Shown: positions 50,689-61,089, counted from the stretch's first letter. The stretch is 64,000 nucleotides of DNA from Sporosarcina sp. FSL K6-3457 (GCF_038007285.1 NZ_JBBOWX010000001.1:2559501-2623500), one strand, 5' to 3'. The notes: generated by a model from the sequence alone, not told the origin. Numbers and translations: made by a program.

Positions 50689-51383
50689 GTTGCCAACACC
50701 TTTCCTACAAAGTCGATATGCCTGACTAGCTCATGCTTCCGCACCTCAATCGCATCTGTTTGTTCTGCCTGATCAAGAGATTGAAGCACACGTTGCCATT
50801 CCGCCAATTCCCTCTCCCATTTCTCCAAGAATACAGCTGATTTAGCTTGAAGTAAAAAAGGTCCAACAAGCAGATCCAATTCGTCGTACGTCGCTGTTCC
50901 TTTTTCCAACACGATAATCTCGTAGATTTTACCATCTTCTTCCAAAATCGCCTCATCAATAATGATCCAATCATTCGCAACCGCCCACTCACGAATTGCT
51001 TTTGCATAAATATTAGGTTGGGCAATAATTCGCTTCACACCTTGGAGTCGGTCTTTACCATTTTCCAAAATAGTCGCAATCAGCGGTCCGCCCATCCCAG
51101 CAATCGTCACCGTGTCGACAGCATCCCCTTCTTCAATTGCAAACAAGCCATCCGCCAATCGCACTGTCACCACAGATGACAGCCCCTCACGTCGAACGTT
51201 TCGCACGGCAGACTCATAGGGACCTTTGACGACTTCTCCCGCAATCGCCTTCTGCACAGTTCCGTTATGCACGAGGAAGCAAGGCAAATAGGCATGGTCA
51301 CTTCCTATATCCGCCACAACAGCCCCAGCTTCGACAAAAGAAGCAACTGTTGCCAATCTAGTTGATAAACGTACAGTATTCAC
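50685..51383 (-). CDS. trmK: tRNA (adenine22-N1)-methyltransferase TrmK
   Basis: GTG 51383 five bases after AAAGGTGAGG; the ATG at 51401 lies inside that ribosome binding site. SAM-binding ADIGSDHAYLPCFL, then TIAGMGGPLIATIL and IAQPNIYAKAIREW, the family signature. 232 residues. Methylates A22 of certain tRNAs. Confidence 0.93.
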   Translation of the reverse strand: MNTVRLSTRLATVASFVEAGAVVADIGSDHAYLPCFLVHNGTVQKAIAGEVVKGPYESAVRNVRREGLSSVVTVRLADGLFAIEEGDAVDTVTIAGMGGPLIATILENGKDRLQGVKRIIAQPNIYAKAIREWAVANDWIIIDEAILEEDGKIYEIIVLEKGTATYDELDLLVGPFLLQAKSAVFLEKWERELAEWQRVLQSLDQAEQTDAIEVRKHELVRHIDFVGKVLAT

Positions 51384-51446
51384 AAAATCCTCACCTTTCA
51401 TTGTTAGTATTGTATAAGATATTGAATCATTTTACACGTTAGACAA

Positions 51447-51498
51447 TAGAAAAAGCCATCAGTCGACAGAATTCTTCTGCTGACTGACAGCTTTTTTA
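51447..51498 (-). terminator. cccA terminator
   Basis: Long stem AAAAGCTGTCAGTCAGCAGAA / TTCTGTCGACTGATGGCTTTTT on the minus strand, T-rich tail. Confidence 0.82.
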
Positions 51499-51509
51499 CA
51501 TGTTACAAA

Positions 51510-51866
51510 TTATTTAAGTGATAAAATATAGTCTGCCATTGCATCTAGTTCAGCATCTTCTTTAATTATACCACCTGGCATAGCACCTGAACCATTTAAG
51601 ATGATGTTCTTGATTTCATCTTTGGAAAGAGTAGTGCCAACTAAAGCTGGACCACCACCGCCCGTTAGATCTCCACCATGACAACCAATACATTTACCAA
51701 TTGCAACTTCAGGATCGAACTCAGTTGCTACATCTTCAGTTTTACCTTCGTCACCCTCATTTGCGATTTCTTTTTGTTGATCAAGTCCATAGAGGGACAT
51801 AAAGAAAATAAGACCAATTCCAAGCGCGAAAATTAGGATATAAGGTACTATTGGATTTTTACCCAT
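51510..51866 (-). CDS. cccA: Membrane-bound cytochrome c550
   Basis: ATG 51866 behind AAGGAGGGTAATTC. N-terminal anchor helix ([19 protein letters not shown]), acidic linker, then a c-type haem site CIGCH and a distal methionine in GSGAMPGG. 118 residues, as in B. subtilis CccA. Small electron carrier on the outer face of the membrane; located next to sigA as in relatives. Confidence 0.92.
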   Translation of the reverse strand: MGKNPIVPYILIFALGIGLIFFMSLYGLDQQKEIANEGDEGKTEDVATEFDPEVAIGKCIGCHGGDLTGGGGPALVGTTLSKDEIKNIILNGSGAMPGGIIKEDAELDAMADYILSLK

Positions 51867-52005
51867 TGAATTACCCTCCTTCATTTAAATCATATTCTGT
51901 ATTGAATACAGTGCACAACTATTATTGTACTGTATTCAATTGAAAACTGAAAGAGTTATTGATTATCTTTTAATTCGCTGTAACAAATTCGACAAACTTT
52001 TCACC

Positions 52006-53148
52006 TTAGCAGCCAATAAGCCGAGCAATGACCATGCGTTGGACTTCCGAGGTCCCTTCTCCGATTTCAAGTAATTTGGCATCACGCATATATCGTTCAA
52101 CTTCATATTCTTTCATATAACCATAACCGCCATGAATCTGGATAGCCTCCGTCGCGACCTCCATCGCGATTTCAGAAGCATACAGCTTACACATCGATGC
52201 TTCTTTCGAAAATGGTCGCCCCTGATCTTTTAGCCAAGCTGCTTTGTAAACCATATTGCGTGCTAGTTCAATCTTCAATGCCATATCCGCCAATTTAAAT
52301 TGTGTAATTTGAAATTCGGCTAATGTTTTTCCGAATTGCTTGCGCTCCTTAGAGTAACTGAGCGCTCGGTCGAAAGCTGCCTGTGCGATTCCCACAGCCA
52401 TTGCACCAATACCGATACGTCCACCATCCAATGTAACGAGAAACTGGCGAAAACCATTGCCTCGCGTTCCCAGCAAGTTTGTTTTCGGTACACGGACATT
52501 ATCTAATACGAGCTCCGTTGTATTGGAAGCGTTCAGCCCCATTTTTTCATAATTGTCGATAATCGTAAAACCAGGTGCATCTGTCGGCACGATAATTGCA
52601 CTGATTTCTTTTTCACCATTCGTAGTACCTGTAATCGCTGTAATTGCCAGATGCTTGGCATAACTCGCATTTGTGATAAACACCTTCGAACCATTAATAA
52701 CAAAATCATCGCCATCTTCTTTTGCTGTCGTTTGCGTTCCCCCCGCATCCGAGCCAGCATTCGCTTCCGTTAAGCCAAATGCACCGAATGATTCCCCCGT
52801 ACAAATCGGTGTCAAATAACGCTGTTTTTGTTCCTCCGTGCCAAATAAATTCAGCGGTGCTCCCCCAAGCGAAATATGTGCTGAATACGTAATTCCCGTC
52901 GATGCACAAGCACGACTTAACTCCTCTGTCACAATCGCAAAGCTGACGGTATCAGCCCCAGCGCCTCCGTAGTGCTCCGAAAAAGGCAAGCCCATCATCC
53001 CCATATCAGATAACTGTTGAAAGATCTCCACTGGAAACGCTTTTGTTCGATCACGCTCAATCGCCCCAGGTGCAACAACTTCATCCGAAAATTCCCGAAT
53101 CATCTTTTTAATCATTTGCTGTTCTTCTGTCAAATCGAAATTCAACAT
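52006..53148 (-). CDS. Acyl-CoA dehydrogenase
   Basis: Three ATGs in a row (53154, 53151, 53148); the third has the best spacing from AAGGGG. FAD-binding and catalytic motifs: FGLTEANAGSDAGG, GSKVFITNA, IQIHGGYGYMKEYEVERYMRDAK and the base-containing IGEGTSEVQRMVIA. About 380 residues. Short/branched-chain type, beta-oxidation or leucine/isoleucine catabolism. Not part of this block in B. subtilis, so a lineage-specific neighbour. Confidence 0.93.
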   Translation of the reverse strand: MLNFDLTEEQQMIKKMIREFSDEVVAPGAIERDRTKAFPVEIFQQLSDMGMMGLPFSEHYGGAGADTVSFAIVTEELSRACASTGITYSAHISLGGAPLNLFGTEEQKQRYLTPICTGESFGAFGLTEANAGSDAGGTQTTAKEDGDDFVINGSKVFITNASYAKHLAITAITGTTNGEKEISAIIVPTDAPGFTIIDNYEKMGLNASNTTELVLDNVRVPKTNLLGTRGNGFRQFLVTLDGGRIGIGAMAVGIAQAAFDRALSYSKERKQFGKTLAEFQITQFKLADMALKIELARNMVYKAAWLKDQGRPFSKEASMCKLYASEIAMEVATEAIQIHGGYGYMKEYEVERYMRDAKLLEIGEGTSEVQRMVIARLIGC

Positions 53149-53214
53149 CATCATCCCCTTCGTTGTAAACGCTTACACTTTAATTATAGCGAACTTCCTA
53201 CTACTTGCACAACC

Positions 53215-53769
53215 TCAATATGAAAGTAGTAGAAATCCTATTATCAATAATAAACCCGCAGTTCCAGAAATCGTAAAATACAATAGCTTTAACAGCCGCC
53301 CTGCAAACAACCACAGTGAACAATTTAACATCAATAACCCAAGTAATAACATCGTATGCCCATCAAAAAAGACAAACCACAGTTTTAAAGACATGATGAG
53401 CAGCATAAAAGATACGATTATGTATACAAAAGGGGCTAATGCCTGGTTAGCATTCTTACGCAATGTCGACAGTAAAAAAACAACAATCAATCCTGCTACT
53501 GATGCCATTGTCAATCCGGGATATTGTGTAATGACAAACATCCCCCCACTAACAACTATAGCTAGTAAAGCTAGCAAAAGAATGGTCCGATTCAACGTCT
53601 TTTTTTCTTTGACCAAAATCGACTCAGAAATCTTAACTTCCTGCTGATTTCCTTCTTCACCTTGCGCGTAGAGCGTGATAAGAAAATCACAATAATGCGC
53701 GGGTAATAGTTTGTTGTGTTTCCAATACTTTATTTCAGAAATAATAATTCGTTTTCGCTGTTGGTTCAT
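53215..53769 (-). CDS. Hypothetical polytopic membrane protein, 184 aa
   Basis: ATG 53769 behind AAGGAGTTAAGTCTT. Soluble N-terminus (IISEIKYWKHNKLLPAHYCDFLITLYAQG) of a kind seen in DUF2157-type membrane proteins, followed by six hydrophobic segments. Function unknown. Confidence 0.7.
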   Translation of the reverse strand: MNQQRKRIIISEIKYWKHNKLLPAHYCDFLITLYAQGEEGNQQEVKISESILVKEKKTLNRTILLLALLAIVVSGGMFVITQYPGLTMASVAGLIVVFLLSTLRKNANQALAPFVYIIVSFMLLIMSLKLWFVFFDGHTMLLLGLLMLNCSLWLFAGRLLKLLYFTISGTAGLLLIIGFLLLSY

Positions 53770-53790
53770 AAGACTTAACTCCTTGCGACT

Positions 53791-53820
53791 AAAAAATCAC
53801 CGGCACAAAATATGCCGGTG
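53791..53820 (-). terminator. sigA terminator
   Basis: Minus strand CACCGGCA / TGCCGGTG stem, ATTTTTT tail. Confidence 0.88.
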
Positions 53821-53828
53821 TAGTTATT

Positions 53829-54953
53829 TTACTCTAGGAAATCCTTCAATCGCTTACTTCTTGATGGGTGACGCAACTTACGTAGTGCTTTCGCCTCAAT
53901 CTGGCGAATCCGCTCTCTTGTCACACCGAATACTTTCCCAACTTCTTCGAGTGTTCTTGTACGTCCATCATCCAAACCGAAGCGTAGACGAAGAACATTC
54001 TCTTCGCGATCTGTCAGTGTATCCAGTACGTCCTCTAACTGTTCTTTCAGCAATTCGTAAGCTGCATGATCCGATGGTGATTGCGCCTCAGAATCTTCGA
54101 TAAAGTCGCCCAGATGTGAATCATCTTCTTCGCCAATTGGCGTTTCTAGCGACACAGGTTCTTGTGCGATTTTCAAGATTTCACGTACTTTTTCTGCCGT
54201 CAAATCCATTTCTTCGCCAATCTCTTCTGGTGATGGCTCACGCCCCAAATCCTGTAATAATTGACGTTGAACACGAATAAGCTTATTGATGGTTTCAACC
54301 ATATGAACAGGAATACGGATAGTACGCGCCTGATCCGCGATAGCCCGCGTAATCGCTTGACGAATCCACCAAGTTGCATACGTACTAAATTTAAAGCCTT
54401 TCGTATGGTCAAATTTCTCAACTGCTTTAATCAGCCCCATATTCCCTTCCTGTATCAGGTCTAGGAATAACATACCTCGTCCAACATAACGTTTAGCAAT
54501 GCTGACAACTAGACGGAGATTGGCTTCTGCTAAGCGTTTTTTCGCCTCTTCATCGCCCTCTAGAATCCGAATCGCCAATTCAACTTCCTCGGCACCCGTT
54601 AACAAATCTACACGGCCAATCTCTTTCAAGTACATGCGTACAGGGTCATTGATTTTAACACCTGGCGGTACACTCAAATCATTCAAATCGAACTGCGTTT
54701 CCTCCGCAGCCGGCTTCCCGCCTTCTTCCCCAGATTCGTCTTCAGCCTTACGGTCCATTTCAATCCCTTGTGCCTCGACCAAATCTAGGAATTCCTCGAA
54801 CTGTTCTGGCTCCATTTCGAATGCCGCAAGCTTTTCTGTCACTTCATCAAGCGTTAGTTCACCTAATTTCTTTCCGGCCTCCAGCAGGTTCGCTTTCGCT
54901 TCCTCAATCGTTAGTTCATGTTCCATATCTCCAGCCAATTCTTTTTTACTCAT
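53829..54953 (-). CDS. sigA: Primary sigma factor RpoD/SigA
   Basis: ATG 54953 behind AAGGAGGAACGGGTAAG. Acidic region 1.1, region 1.2 [11 protein letters not shown], region 2 ([29 protein letters not shown], then [14 protein letters not shown]), region 3 ([12 protein letters not shown]), region 4 ([37 protein letters not shown] split by family order). 374 residues, as in B. subtilis. Directs RNA polymerase to housekeeping promoters; follows dnaG in the macromolecular synthesis operon. Confidence 0.98.
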   Translation of the reverse strand: MSKKELAGDMEHELTIEEAKANLLEAGKKLGELTLDEVTEKLAAFEMEPEQFEEFLDLVEAQGIEMDRKAEDESGEEGGKPAAEETQFDLNDLSVPPGVKINDPVRMYLKEIGRVDLLTGAEEVELAIRILEGDEEAKKRLAEANLRLVVSIAKRYVGRGMLFLDLIQEGNMGLIKAVEKFDHTKGFKFSTYATWWIRQAITRAIADQARTIRIPVHMVETINKLIRVQRQLLQDLGREPSPEEIGEEMDLTAEKVREILKIAQEPVSLETPIGEEDDSHLGDFIEDSEAQSPSDHAAYELLKEQLEDVLDTLTDREENVLRLRFGLDDGRTRTLEEVGKVFGVTRERIRQIEAKALRKLRHPSRSKRLKDFLE

Positions 54954-54987
54954 CTTACCCGTTCCTCCTTAGTACACCGGAATACGA

Positions 54988-56805
54988 CTATAATGTCGTC
55001 AATGTTTTCCGGAGCTGTATAATTTCCCTGGCCAGCTCCAGCGCCCGGGTATGATCCTTCATTTTTTCTGCTTCTTTTGACTCATGCATTTTTGCTTGGA
55101 TTGTTAAACTGATTTTATATTTTTCTAAATGATGAATACAGTCATTAATTTCTGCTTGTGCTTGTTCAGGATCTTTTTCTACCATGGCTGCTTCCAAAAC
55201 AATTTTCCGCAACTCACGATCCTCGATTGACTCAGCAAATCTGTGAAAATCAGGTGTCCCATATTGTTCATAAAACCCTGCAAGTCGAACAAAAATGGCC
55301 ACATAGTCATCCCGTATGAACAGATTAGGCTTGTCCATTTGTAACCGATCAAACAACTCCCCGTCATTTAATAAATGATAGAGCAACAAACGCTCGGCAC
55401 GTTCGGTACCTGTTTTCTTGCGTGTCGGAACTGGATGATGCGTATGCATTGTTCCCTCAGGCACTGGATTGGCTTTCGCTTTCTTTGCTTGATGGCCAGC
55501 CATTTTTATGAACTGTTGTTGAATCGCCTCGACAGACACACCCGTTTCAGTTGAAAGTTGTCGAATATACAGATCACGTTCCACCGGTGATGTTCGCAAG
55601 GCCAATTCTTCTAGCACTTCATGAATATATTGCAACACATCATTTTCATAAGATAGGTTCTTCGAGCGTTTGGCATATGCCATGATGAACGACATGAATG
55701 AATGTGGGTTATCGATGACCTTTTCACGAAAAGCTTCACCGCCAAATTGCGTGATATAATCGTCAGGATCCATCTTCCCTGGCAACAGCGCGATTTGAAC
55801 ATCCATTCCTTTTTTCATCGCCATATCTGCAAAACGTTTTGCGGCTTCCCATCCGGCATCGTCACCGTCACAACAAATTATAATTTCTTTCGCAATTCTT
55901 TTTAATTTTACAAGGTGTTTATCTGACAATGATGTGCCCATTACGGCAACACTATTCGTTACGCCAGCACGATCTGCCGATATCGTATCCATAAATCCTT
56001 CAAACAGTATTACTTTACCCGATTTCCGGACGTTAAGACGTGCATTATGAAAATTGTACAAAATGTGACTTTTTTCGAATATCGGGGTTTCAGGGCTATT
56101 CAAATATTTCGCTTCCTGTTTTGAGCCGGATAGGATCCGACCTGAGAACCCCACGACATTGCCATTGTCATCCCGTAACGGAAACATGATACGACCTCGG
56201 AACCGATCAAAATAGCCTGTCCCATCGTCTTTCATAATACACAATCCGGCATGTTCCATATCCTTCATGTCGTAATTTTTCCGTTTTAAGAGACTCGTTA
56301 ACGCTTCCCAATCATTGAGAGACCACCCAATACCATATTTTTCGATACTGTCCCTCGTAAATCCTCTTTTTTCAAGATATTGTAGTGCTTCTTCACCTTC
56401 TACGGTATTTAGTAGTAAATGACTGTAAAAGTTTGCCGCAAGAGCATGCGCTTCAATCATAGACTTAAATTCATGCCGTGGTTGCATTTCTGAACTATCG
56501 CTGACGACTGCATCAATTTCAATTCCCGTCCGGCCGGCAAGCTTGACAACGGCTTCCGTGAATGGGCTATTCTCGATGTCCATTATAAACGTGATCGCAT
56601 TACCACTTGCACCGCATCCAAAACAATGAAACAGTTGCTTGTCCTCTGAAACTGAAAAAGAAGGTGTACTTTCACCATGGAATGGACAAAGTCCGAACCA
56701 GTTCTTCCCCCTTTTCGTCAGCTGTACATATTCACCAATCAAATCTACAATATCGGTCTTAGAGCGGACGGCTTCAATTGTCTCTTCAGGTATTCTCGTC
56801 ATCAT
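54988..56805 (-). CDS. dnaG: DNA primase
   Basis: Start at ATG 56805 or 56802 (MTRIPEETIEAV); the frame extends upstream but family alignment favours this start, giving 605 residues. CHC2 zinc domain: CPFHGESTPSFSVSEDKQ and HCFGCGASG. TOPRIM: ILFEGFMDT, CCDGDDAGWEA. C-terminal helicase-interaction domain. Synthesises RNA primers at the fork. Confidence 0.96.
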   Translation of the reverse strand: MMTRIPEETIEAVRSKTDIVDLIGEYVQLTKRGKNWFGLCPFHGESTPSFSVSEDKQLFHCFGCGASGNAITFIMDIENSPFTEAVVKLAGRTGIEIDAVVSDSSEMQPRHEFKSMIEAHALAANFYSHLLLNTVEGEEALQYLEKRGFTRDSIEKYGIGWSLNDWEALTSLLKRKNYDMKDMEHAGLCIMKDDGTGYFDRFRGRIMFPLRDDNGNVVGFSGRILSGSKQEAKYLNSPETPIFEKSHILYNFHNARLNVRKSGKVILFEGFMDTISADRAGVTNSVAVMGTSLSDKHLVKLKRIAKEIIICCDGDDAGWEAAKRFADMAMKKGMDVQIALLPGKMDPDDYITQFGGEAFREKVIDNPHSFMSFIMAYAKRSKNLSYENDVLQYIHEVLEELALRTSPVERDLYIRQLSTETGVSVEAIQQQFIKMAGHQAKKAKANPVPEGTMHTHHPVPTRKKTGTERAERLLLYHLLNDGELFDRLQMDKPNLFIRDDYVAIFVRLAGFYEQYGTPDFHRFAESIEDRELRKIVLEAAMVEKDPEQAQAEINDCIHHLEKYKISLTIQAKMHESKEAEKMKDHTRALELAREIIQLRKTLTTL

Positions 56806-56973
56806 ATCACCATTTTCCACTCTATCTACTACTGATTTCGCGAAATTCTTCAAAAACCCTTTGTATTCGACAAAATATTTTCGATTATACTCCGAAACTA
56901 TCATTTTACACTAATTCAAAGGCTTTTGCTCTTAATTAATATGATTGCCTACAAATGATTTTATAGAATCCGT

Positions 56974-57010
56974 AAAAGAAGAACCATCCCTTTACAATGG
57001 GGCGGTCCTT
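56974..57010 (-). terminator. ppsR terminator
   Basis: Minus strand GGACCGCCCC / GGGATGGTTC imperfect stem followed by TTCTTTT. Confidence 0.65.
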
Positions 57011-57018
57011 CTCATCAC

Positions 57019-57834
57019 TTAACGATTGTAATTTGTAATTTCACCCAGTATGACGTTAGCTGTTTCTTCGACAGCTCGATTCGTTACATCGATGACTTTG
57101 CAGCCGATTTTTGAAACAATCTGATTAAAATGGTTAATTTCATTGTCAATTCGCTCGACCCTTGCATAACTTGCATCATCTTTTAAGCCCAATGCAATGA
57201 GTCTCTCTTTACGAATAGAGTTAAGCTTTTCTGATGAAATGACAAGTCCAAAGCATTTCTCAGGATTAATCATAAACAACTCTTCTGGAGGATCCACTTC
57301 AGGTACAAGCGGGACATTCGCCACTTTATAACGTTTATGTGCAAGGTATTGTGATAATGGTGTTTTCGATGTTCTTGAAACACCTACCAAAACAATATCC
57401 GCTTTCAAAATCCCACGTGGATCCCGACCATCATCGTATTTAACAGCAAACTCAATTGCTTCGATTTTCTTGAAATAATCATCATCTAGCTGTCGAACAA
57501 GTCCTGGCTCTTCGAGAGGTTTTTCCCCTAGTTCTAATCCAATCTTATCGACAACTGGACCGAGTAAATCAATACATTGAACATCATAGGTTAAGCAATA
57601 CTCTTGTATTTTCAGACGCATACCACTTCTTACAAGTGTATAAATAACGATAGCTTCTTGACTTTTTGCTAAAAAAGCAATCTCCTGCAATTGCGATTCT
57701 TCTTCGATATGTGAAAATCTTTTCATCGAGACGGCTTCGAGCCCTTGTCTAAATTGGCTGGCAGCTGCTTTAGCAACTAAGTCTGCTGTTTCACCGACAG
57801 AGTCAGAGACGATGAATAATGTTAACTTTCTCAT
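57019..57834 (-). CDS. yqfL: PPDK regulatory-type kinase/phosphorylase (YqfL)
   Basis: ATG 57834 behind GAGGGGGAGGGATCC. Starts MRKLTLFIVSDSVGETADLV; nucleotide-binding LVGVSRTSKTPLSQYLA. DUF299 family enzymes phosphorylate and dephosphorylate pyruvate phosphate dikinase or PEP synthase. In B. subtilis YqfL acts with CcpN in control of gluconeogenesis. 271 residues; directly behind ccpN. Confidence 0.93.
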   Translation of the reverse strand: MRKLTLFIVSDSVGETADLVAKAAASQFRQGLEAVSMKRFSHIEEESQLQEIAFLAKSQEAIVIYTLVRSGMRLKIQEYCLTYDVQCIDLLGPVVDKIGLELGEKPLEEPGLVRQLDDDYFKKIEAIEFAVKYDDGRDPRGILKADIVLVGVSRTSKTPLSQYLAHKRYKVANVPLVPEVDPPEELFMINPEKCFGLVISSEKLNSIRKERLIALGLKDDASYARVERIDNEINHFNQIVSKIGCKVIDVTNRAVEETANVILGEITNYNR

Positions 57835-57848
57835 TGGATCCCTCCCCC

Positions 57849-58478
57849 TCATAATTCATAGTCATCCGACAGTGATAGGAAGGCTGCGGTAATATTTGTT
57901 TTTGTAATCCTTCCGACCACTTCAAGCCCCTCTCCGTTGTCATTGACAACAGGTAAGGAATCAATTTGCTTGTCTATCATTTTCTTCGCCACATGTAACA
58001 GCGTATCCTGCTTATTACAGTATGTAATATTTGGCATACGCGTCATAATCACGTGGACCGGAATCTTATCCAAGTCATTGTTGCCAAGGCTTGTTCGCAA
58101 TAAATCTTTTCTGGAAAGCACCCCAGTCAAGAGTGAAGTACTACTCACAACAAAAAGTGTACCAACGTCTTCTAAAAACATATGACAAATTGCGTCATAG
58201 ACGGAGGTGTTTTCTGCAACCACAACCGGGATAGACTGGAAATCACGCACTTTCATGCCTATCATACTATCAGCAACTGATTGGGCAGGCTTCTTTCCTG
58301 AATAGAAATAGCCGACACGGGGTCTAGCATCCAAATAGCCCGCCATTGTTAAGATTGCTAAATCTGGACGGATTGTGGCTCTTGCCAACGTAAGTCGTTC
58401 TGCAATTTGTTCGCCAGTAATGGGTCCGTCCGCTTTGACGATTGCGAGGATCTCCGTCTGGCGCTTATTCAGTTCCAT
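57849..58478 (-). CDS. ccpN: CcpN transcriptional repressor
   Basis: ATG 58478 after GGGCGGTGACAC. N-terminal helix-turn-helix (LNKRQTEILAIVKADGPITGEQIAERLTLARAT split), then two CBS domains (IPVVVAENTSVYDAICHMF..., RMPNITYCNKQDTLLHVAKKM). Represses gapB and pckA in the presence of glucose in B. subtilis, sensing ATP/ADP. 209 residues. Confidence 0.93.
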   Translation of the reverse strand: MELNKRQTEILAIVKADGPITGEQIAERLTLARATIRPDLAILTMAGYLDARPRVGYFYSGKKPAQSVADSMIGMKVRDFQSIPVVVAENTSVYDAICHMFLEDVGTLFVVSSTSLLTGVLSRKDLLRTSLGNNDLDKIPVHVIMTRMPNITYCNKQDTLLHVAKKMIDKQIDSLPVVNDNGEGLEVVGRITKTNITAAFLSLSDDYEL

Positions 58479-58542
58479 ATGTGTCACCGCCCTAATCGTT
58501 CAATTCTTTATCCTCGATTATTATATACGAAGACGTGCACTA

Positions 58543-58571
58543 TTGCGAAGAAAGCGGAACCGTGCTACACT
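58543..58571 (+). promoter_or_regulatory. glyS promoter
   Basis: TTGCGA (58543-58548) and TACACT (58566-58571), 17-bp spacer, just ahead of the T-box leader. Confidence 0.6.
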
Positions 58572-58579
58572 AAAAAAGA

Positions 58580-58780
58580 ATTGAATAGGCGGAGACAGGA
58601 CGATAAGTAGTGTCAATTAAAGCGAACGGGGACAGTGAAAGCCCGTACTGACATGAAACGGCATCCTCGAGCCATTGTACTATGAAGTGGGCTATTTTTA
58701 TAGCCAATCGAGGTGGAACCGCGGGTCATTATGCACTCGTCCTCGGACATTATGTCCGTGGATGGGTGCTTTTTATTTTG
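58580..58780 (+). promoter_or_regulatory. T-box riboswitch (glycine) with terminator
   Basis: The conserved T-box core AGGTGGAACCGCGGG is at 58711-58725. Upstream are the stem I elements (ACGATAAGTAG near 58600). A terminator hairpin follows: GCACTCGTCC (58733-58742) with GGATGGGTGC (58760-58769), inner stem GGACAT/ATGTCC, then TTTTTATTTT. A GGC at 58660-58662 may be the glycine specifier; this is tentative. Uncharged tRNA-Gly would stabilise the antiterminator and allow glyS transcription. Confidence 0.92.
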
Positions 58781-58814
58781 GTTCAGCCTAAGGCACTGCT
58801 GAACCAAAATAAAA
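58771..58814 (+). repeat. Perfect 17-bp inverted repeat downstream of the T-box terminator
   Basis: TTTTATTTTGGTTCAGC (58771-58787) and its exact complement (58798-58814) around a 10-base loop. The left arm is the T tract of the T-box terminator. Confidence 0.8.
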
Positions 58815-58864
58815 CCTCTAGCGGATCTTAATAATTGATTCAATATAATTTGGAGGGATTTAAC

Positions 58865-60247
58865 ATGACAATGTCGATGGAGAAGGTAGTTAATTTAGCA
58901 AAACAGCGCGGATTTGTGTTCCCGGGCTCTGAGATTTATGGAGGTTTGGCGAATACATGGGATTATGGACCACTTGGGATTGAATTGAAAAATAACGTAA
59001 AAAAAGCTTGGTGGCAGAAATTTGTTCAAGAATCGCCGTATAACGTTGGTCTTGACGCAGCGATTCTGATGAATCCGAAAGTATGGGAAGCTTCTGGTCA
59101 CATCGGTAACTTCAATGATCCGATGATTGACTGTAAGAAATGTAAAACGCGTCATCGTGCTGACAAATTAATTGAAGATGCACTTGATGCGAAAGGCATT
59201 GAATTAGTTGTTGACGGTCTTTCGTTCGACAAAATGGCTGAGCTTGTGCAAGAACATAATGTTGTCTGCCCTACTTGTGGTGCAATGGACTATACGGAAA
59301 TTCGTCAGTTCAACTTGATGTTTAAAACGTCACAAGGTGTGACGGATTCATCAGCAAACCAAATCTTCCTACGTCCTGAAACAGCACAAGGGATTTTCGT
59401 CAATTTTAAAAATGTTCAACGCTCTATGCGCAAAAAAATGCCTTTTGGGATTGCACAAATCGGTAAAAGTTTCCGTAACGAAATTACACCAGGAAACTTC
59501 ACATTCCGTACACGCGAGTTCGAACAGATGGAGCTTGAATTCTTCTGTAAGCCAGGCGAAGATATGAAATGGTATGAGTACTGGCGTGATTATTCCAAGA
59601 ATTTCTTGTTAAATCTTGGGATGACTGAGGATGCTATGCGTTTACGTGAGCATAACGAAGATGAGCTTTCCCACTATTCAAAAGGGACTGTTGACATCGA
59701 GTACAAATTCCCATTTGGCTGGGGAGAACTATGGGGCATTGCGAACCGCACAGACTTCGACTTAAACCGTCACATGGAGTATTCAGGTGAGGATTTCCAT
59801 TACCAAGATCCTGTAACCAATGAAAAATTCGTACCGTATTGCATCGAGCCATCTCTTGGCGCAGACCGCGTAACACTTGCGTTCTTATGTGATGCTTACG
59901 ATGAAGAAGAACTAGAAAACGATGATAAACGTACAGTTCTTCGCTTCCACCCTGCTCTTGCGCCTGTCAAAGCTGCAGTTCTTCCTTTGTCGAAGAAATT
60001 AGCAGATAGTGCTAGCGAAGTTTACGCCGAGTTGGCTAAGCATTTCAATGTTCAATACGATGATTCTCAATCTATCGGTAGACGCTACCGTCGTCAAGAC
60101 GAAATTGGTACACCATTCTGCATCACGTACGACTTCGATTCTGAAGAAGATCGCCAAGTAACAGTACGTCACCGCGATTCAATGGAGCAAGTTCGTATGC
60201 CAATTGCAGATGTGAAAGAGTATATCGCGAAACATCTTGAGTTTTAA
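58865..60247 (+). CDS. glyS: Glycyl-tRNA synthetase, single-chain class II
   Basis: ATG 58865 behind TTGGAGGGATTTAAC. Class II motifs: [22 protein letters not shown] at the N-terminus, motif 2 ([26 protein letters not shown] split at the loop), motif 3 ([16 protein letters not shown]) and a C-terminal anticodon-binding domain. 460 residues, the alpha2 eukaryote-like type, unlike the glyQ/glyS pair of B. subtilis. Confidence 0.97.
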   Translation: MTMSMEKVVNLAKQRGFVFPGSEIYGGLANTWDYGPLGIELKNNVKKAWWQKFVQESPYNVGLDAAILMNPKVWEASGHIGNFNDPMIDCKKCKTRHRADKLIEDALDAKGIELVVDGLSFDKMAELVQEHNVVCPTCGAMDYTEIRQFNLMFKTSQGVTDSSANQIFLRPETAQGIFVNFKNVQRSMRKKMPFGIAQIGKSFRNEITPGNFTFRTREFEQMELEFFCKPGEDMKWYEYWRDYSKNFLLNLGMTEDAMRLREHNEDELSHYSKGTVDIEYKFPFGWGELWGIANRTDFDLNRHMEYSGEDFHYQDPVTNEKFVPYCIEPSLGADRVTLAFLCDAYDEEELENDDKRTVLRFHPALAPVKAAVLPLSKKLADSASEVYAELAKHFNVQYDDSQSIGRRYRRQDEIGTPFCITYDFDSEEDRQVTVRHRDSMEQVRMPIADVKEYIAKHLEF

Positions 60248-60262
60248 GTGGAGATACAATTT

Positions 60263-60314
60263 AAAAAACCGGAAGAACAAGGGGATTATTCCCCTTGTTC
60301 CTCCGGTTTTTCTT
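60263..60314. terminator. Bidirectional glyS/recO terminator
   Basis: AAAACCGGAAGAACAAGGGG pairs with CCCCTTGTTCCTCCGGTTTT. The right arm encodes the last codons of recO on the other strand. Confidence 0.88.
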
Positions 60315-61071
60315 TACGTGGTAACAGTTCAGGTGTGGCTTCAAGCTGTTCAAGAAAAGATCTCGATTTTAACCGAATACCAACCTGTTCATCATAAATT
60401 GTACGCACGAGCTTTTTCATAAACTGTTTTGTTGTCTTTTTCAACGTCAGATTACCGACTCGATTGATAGGAACGGTATAAAATGTCCGAATCAGCTTCA
60501 ATTGCGTTGGTGAAATTCGGATGATATAGCGATCTACATGGAAACAACGATGGCAGAGAAAACCGATTTCTTTAAAAGAAAACGCAAACTCCCCTTCTGT
60601 CGCCCCACAATTCGCACACTGATGCAAAACAGGATGAATACCCGCAACCGGCAGCATTTTCCACTCGACAAACAAGGCAATGGCTTCAGGATCATATTGC
60701 TCATTAATGGCATGAAGCGCCGCATGCAGCAATCCATAAATGCCCTCCGAACGCTCGCCATCCTCTGTTAGACGATCGATCAGCTCCACAACATAACTCG
60801 CATAAGCCGTCGCTTCAAGATCCTCACGAATATGGCGCATGGAGTCAATCGGCTCACCTTGTTCAAGCGTCCCCATTCCCCTACCTTTTCGGATGAGGAA
60901 GGAGCCATGTGTGAATGGCTGTGTGATAGCTGCCAAGCGGCTTGCTGGCTTTTTCGCCCCTCTAGCCATCGCGGTCAGCTTACCAGCTTCTCGCGTATAA
61001 AGTGTGACGATTTTGTTCGATTCACCATAAGGAATACTTCTTAAAATGATACCTTCCCATTTATTCAGCAA
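60286..61071 (-). CDS. recO: DNA repair protein RecO
   Basis: TTG 61071 behind GGGAGGTGATGAACC. OB-fold N-terminus (WEGIILRSIPYGESNKIVTLYT), then a helical domain with a zinc site (CANCG ... CHRC). 261 residues. Mediates RecA loading on SSB-coated DNA with RecR. Confidence 0.94.
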   Translation of the reverse strand: MLNKWEGIILRSIPYGESNKIVTLYTREAGKLTAMARGAKKPASRLAAITQPFTHGSFLIRKGRGMGTLEQGEPIDSMRHIREDLEATAYASYVVELIDRLTEDGERSEGIYGLLHAALHAINEQYDPEAIALFVEWKMLPVAGIHPVLHQCANCGATEGEFAFSFKEIGFLCHRCFHVDRYIIRISPTQLKLIRTFYTVPINRVGNLTLKKTTKQFMKKLVRTIYDEQVGIRLKSRSFLEQLEATPELLPRKEKPEEQGE

Positions 61072-61089
61072 GGTTCATCACCTCCCGAG

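Noticed and set aside
58660..58662. GGC as the proven glycine specifier codon of the T-box
   Set aside because: Without a folded stem I the specifier loop cannot be fixed by eye, so it is mentioned only as tentative.
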